From positions 1-23,176 of the forward strand of contig DAUW01000122.1 in assembly GCA_002505355.1 (NCBI GenBank): a stretch of 23,176 bases of DNA, written 5' to 3'. Origin of the DNA: Euryarchaeota archaeon UBA229. Lineage in GTDB: Archaea; Thermoplasmatota; Poseidoniia; Poseidoniales; Poseidoniaceae. The translations under genes and the position numbers were made by a program. The notes beneath the pieces are model-generated. The model was not told the DNA's origin and did no database searches. It was given only the letters and a program-made list of their open reading frames with translations. Shown here one piece after another: positions 20,442 through 23,176 of the stretch. Numbering within the stretch: the first letter of the stretch is position 1; the number at the start of each line of letters is the position of its first letter.

Positions 20442-23176
20442 ATGGAACGACCAAAACCCGGACTGATTGCTAAGAAATTGTCTACATTTAGTGTCTGCTT
20501 ACTATTTTTGTTCACTGCTTTGTCTGCGGGATTAACTGGAGCACAAGCAGTTGGTCCTAATCAAAATGATTTGAATACTGGTTCTGACTTATCAGATACA
20601 CAGAGTTCAATCAACACTACCTACATGCTTAACGGTTTATCGCCACAACACTTGACGCCAACAAGCGCTGAGTTGGATGTTGGTGATGACGAGGACTGGT
20701 TTACTGTAAATCTGAATCCCAGTGAAGGACTAGCGGTGCAAATTGATTACGCATCAACATATACCTCACCGACTAATGGTAGTTTATACTACAATGAATT
20801 TGATTTAGCAATTTATGACGTCAATATGAATCAAATGGACTTCTCATACGCTTCCAACCCAGAATATGTATCGACAAACAATTCCGGAACTGGAGGAAAT
20901 CATGGCGGTACGATATATGTACAGATATACCGCTACGCAGGATACGGTTCATACAACTTGCAGGCGTGGACGTGGACAACCTCAACCGGCGGGACGACCA
21001 ACCAAAATGACATCAACAATCCTAACTATGACCTACCAAATTCTATCACTGCATTGCAAGCGGATCCTTTCTGGCCATCGCAAATAAATGGTGCTGCACC
21101 TTTGTATTCCGGTATTGCAACTGCAGAATTAGACCTTAATGGTGATAACGAAGATTGGATGGCATTTTCGCTGAATTCAAACGAAGGATTTGCGGTGGAA
21201 ATATCCTACAGCCCGACAAGTTCAGTCAATGGAACTGTTTCCTCGAATGTATTCGAGCTAGCAATCTATGACGGGAATCAAAACCTAATTGACAGTTCAT
21301 TTGGCAACAACCCAGAGTACGTTTCAACAAATAACTCAGCAACAGGACCCGGCAGTCATAATGGAATGATATATGTGCTAATTTACCGAGTCTCCGGCTT
21401 TGGTCAGTACGACATAGAGTTTTGGACTTGGAGTCTATCCTCAAGTGGCGGTGGTGGTAGTGGAAGCACAGGTCAAGCTGTCCCAAATCCATGTAATGAT
21501 GTGGGAGTAGTTGGCTCCGGGAATGTTGTAGTAGACATGTTAGAGCCCAATAACAACGAAGCGACTGCGTCAGTTGCGTCGATTCTTCCAGTTTATTGCA
21601 CTGGCCTTAGTTTCGACACCTCTAGTGATGAAGATTACTTCGAGGTTCAGTTGGCCGCTGGTGTCACATACTATGTCAATATTACATTCTTGCACAGCAA
21701 TGGTGATATCGACACGAGATGGACCGATGTTAATGGATTGTTCATCGATAGCTCAACCGGAATTGGCAATACGGAATATATGTCATTTGTTGCCACGACT
21801 AATGTACTAAGCTACATTGAGGTCTACACACTGGGCTTCTCCGGAAGCAATTATGACATCGAGATTACTACGGACAATCCCGGTGGTGGACAAACCTTCA
21901 GTGAACTGGATGTTGTAATGAATAACCTTACCAGTGTTTCCATTGAGATGAGTGGGCTGGTAGTGGGAGATAATTATCAGTATGAATATGCTGATGTTTT
22001 CGTATATTCATCAAATGGTACTACCATAACAAACCCACCCAATGGTCCATTTTCTTTTACCGCATCGGCAACAACAGAAAGCCTTAGTTTTCCTTTAGTA
22101 GGAACATCTATAGAAGGGTATTACGGTGTCAGTGCAACCCTATACGACGCCTCAGGAAGCTTCCTCAATACTGACAGTGACTCGATTTATTACGAGACTC
22201 TCGTTACTGATACAACTTCCTCGACCACTGGTGAAATATATGCCACTAACTTGACTACTGGGGCTGCATATACAATTCAGTGGGCAACGGTAAATTTCGA
22301 TCAATTCATGACATTAGTCATGGCTAATCCTAACATCAGTACTGATGATGCCGTCAATGCTACGATGGTTGATGGTGGTATGATAAATTTCAGCGCCGTT
22401 AGTACTTCTGAGACATATCAGGTCTCGTGGAATAACCCCACAACGATGGACAATCATACCTTATTTGCGATATTATACCCACAAGGTTCCACCATCAATC
22501 TCACCAGCCTAGTTGGTTGCATTGGCCTGCATAGTGTTGGTTTCATTCCGCAATTACCCTCTGCTGTTATTACTAGTTATTCGTTTAGCATAACTGCGGC
22601 AAATAATGATTTTACCTCTGAAGGGTTAGACTTAGTTCCCGGCGACACATACTACCACCAGTTCAGGGTTGAAGACCCAAACGGTGCAGACATTAATTAT
22701 TCATCGTTAACGACTACCACGGCGACAGCGCAAAACATGTCGTTTGGGACATTCTACTATCAAACCCCAACAACCTCCGGACAATACTGTTTATTCACTG
22801 ATCTATATGATGCGAATTTTGTTCAAATTGTTGGGGATTATGTGTGCCTTCAGTACGTGTTCGATGATGATTCAGATGGTGTTGCTAATGAGGTGGACCT
22901 GTGCCCAAATACTACCATCGGAACTGCAGTTGATTCAACAGGCTGTGCTGCAGACCAACGAGATAGTGATGGTGATGGCTATAATGATGACGTAGATGAT
23001 TTCCCGTTCGATGATACTCAATGGTTGGACACTGATGGTGATGGCTATGGTGATAATCTAAATGGTAATTATCCTGATTACTTCCCTACAGATAATACCC
23101 AGTGGAGTGACATCGACGGTGATGGCTATGGCGATAATTCCAACGGTAACAATCCCGATGCATTCCCATTCGATGC
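20442..23176 (+). CDS. large secreted repeat protein with PPC-like domains and Ca-binding-type repeats (3' end cut)
   Basis: Frame open from ATG 20442 to the window end (911 codons), so the C-terminus is missing. A signal peptide spans residues 1-36 (basic start, hydrophobic SVCLLFLFTALSAGL, cut after AQA). Two similar units of about 153 residues follow, marked by DEDW at 83-86 and 236-239 (as NEDW) and by shared YVSTNNS and IYR-x-G-x-G-x-Y-x-x-x-WTW segments. A third related unit has DEDY (396-399). These resemble bacterial pre-peptidase C-terminal (PPC) domains. A Gly/Ser linker separates units two and three. From residue 808 acidic repeats begin (DxDSDGVANE, DSDGDGYNDD, DGDGYGDN twice, 27 residues apart), of thrombospondin type 3/EF-hand-like calcium-binding type. 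Many N-x-S/T sites suggest glycosylation. A cell-surface or secreted role is likely; no catalytic domain is visible in this part. Confidence 0.88.
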   Translation, partial: MERPKPGLIAKKLSTFSVCLLFLFTALSAGLTGAQAVGPNQNDLNTGSDLSDTQSSINTTYMLNGLSPQHLTPTSAELDVGDDEDWFTVNLNPSEGLAVQIDYASTYTSPTNGSLYYNEFDLAIYDVNMNQMDFSYASNPEYVSTNNSGTGGNHGGTIYVQIYRYAGYGSYNLQAWTWTTSTGGTTNQNDINNPNYDLPNSITALQADPFWPSQINGAAPLYSGIATAELDLNGDNEDWMAFSLNSNEGFAVEISYSPTSSVNGTVSSNVFELAIYDGNQNLIDSSFGNNPEYVSTNNSATGPGSHNGMIYVLIYRVSGFGQYDIEFWTWSLSSSGGGGSGSTGQAVPNPCNDVGVVGSGNVVVDMLEPNNNEATASVASILPVYCTGLSFDTSSDEDYFEVQLAAGVTYYVNITFLHSNGDIDTRWTDVNGLFIDSSTGIGNTEYMSFVATTNVLSYIEVYTLGFSGSNYDIEITTDNPGGGQTFSELDVVMNNLTSVSIEMSGLVVGDNYQYEYADVFVYSSNGTTITNPPNGPFSFTASATTESLSFPLVGTSIEGYYGVSATLYDASGSFLNTDSDSIYYETLVTDTTSSTTGEIYATNLTTGAAYTIQWATVNFDQFMTLVMANPNISTDDAVNATMVDGGMINFSAVSTSETYQVSWNNPTTMDNHTLFAILYPQGSTINLTSLVGCIGLHSVGFIPQLPSAVITSYSFSITAANNDFTSEGLDLVPGDTYYHQFRVEDPNGADINYSSLTTTTATAQNMSFGTFYYQTPTTSGQYCLFTDLYDANFVQIVGDYVCLQYVFDDDSDGVANEVDLCPNTTIGTAVDSTGCAADQRDSDGDGYNDDVDDFPFDDTQWLDTDGDGYGDNLNGNYPDYFPTDNTQWSDIDGDGYGDNSNGNNPDAFPFD

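Noticed and set aside
22744..22995. 83-residue plus-strand frame inside the large secreted protein
   Set aside because: It is an alternative frame of the gene starting at 20442, which is uninterrupted with signal peptide and repeats; same for the frames at 20866-21087, 21226-21492 and 21574-21810.
22863..23176. Repeated GATGGTGATGGCTAT-type DNA as a CRISPR or minisatellite
   Set aside because: The repeats keep codon phase and encode DxDxDG calcium-type motifs; there are no uniform repeat-spacer units, so it is coding repetition.
1..23176. Insertion sequences, integrase, CRISPR-Cas or prophage genes
   Set aside because: No transposase or integrase motifs, terminal repeats, direct-repeat arrays or phage structural genes were seen on either strand.

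Overview
The window looks like a compact, moderately AT-rich archaeal genome, most probably a marine Thermoplasmata-type euryarchaeon such as Marine Group II (Poseidoniales) or a relative. Grounds: an RNase P Pop5/Rnp2-like protein, a dolichol-kinase-type CTP enzyme, TATA-like boxes placed just upstream of several start codons (leaderless style), Shine-Dalgarno sites mainly at internal operon junctions, frequent TTG/GTG starts, and a large secreted protein with DxDxDG repeats. The assignment is inference from gene content; no rRNA is present.

Left part (1-5250): the 5' end of a minus-strand tRNA; a plus-strand fusion of a HemK/PrmC-type methyltransferase with a biotin-protein ligase; a minus-strand pair (rnp2, then a small two-span membrane protein); a ten-span membrane protein with an acidic tail; and a minus-strand pair of a TPR protein and a tail-less FtsZ/tubulin-family protein.

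Centre (5414-11244): a five-gene plus-strand operon for a respiratory quinol-oxidising complex of the Rieske/cytochrome b type. Its cytochrome b half resembles b6 (split gene, b6-type His spacing, the YCLGGI cysteine that carries heme ci in b6f). The C-terminal cytochrome b half (PDWY Qo motif) is fused in one 937-residue chain to an extracytoplasmic domain, a further membrane span, two [4Fe-4S] clusters and two CCG domains like those of heterodisulfide reductase HdrD. No cytochrome c or f with a CxxCH motif is encoded; the first gene is a secreted, C-terminally anchored protein with a CxCH motif.

Minus-strand run (17805-11253): B12-binding subunit of methylmalonyl-CoA mutase, MeaB GTPase, dolichol-kinase-like enzyme, a 37-residue membrane peptide, AsnB, a proteobacterial-type glutamate-cysteine ligase (GshA), a polytopic membrane protein, an 8-Cys ferredoxin-like protein and a two-span protein. 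It converges on the respiratory operon. An asnB-proximal TATA-like box suggests at least two transcripts.

Right part (17888-23176): diverging from the mutase genes is a propionyl-CoA carboxylase set (carboxyltransferase beta, a 62-residue possible accessory subunit, biotin carrier protein). Together with the mutase subunit, MeaB and the biotin ligase this outlines propionyl-CoA to methylmalonyl-CoA to succinyl-CoA conversion; biotin carboxylase, epimerase and the large mutase subunit are not in the window. Then come a small CxxC protein and a large secreted protein with three PPC-like domains and calcium-binding-type repeats, cut by the window end. The most interesting system is the cytochrome b-HdrD fusion and its possible link to the nearby thiol-forming and ferredoxin genes. 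No stretch over 300 bases lacks a gene.
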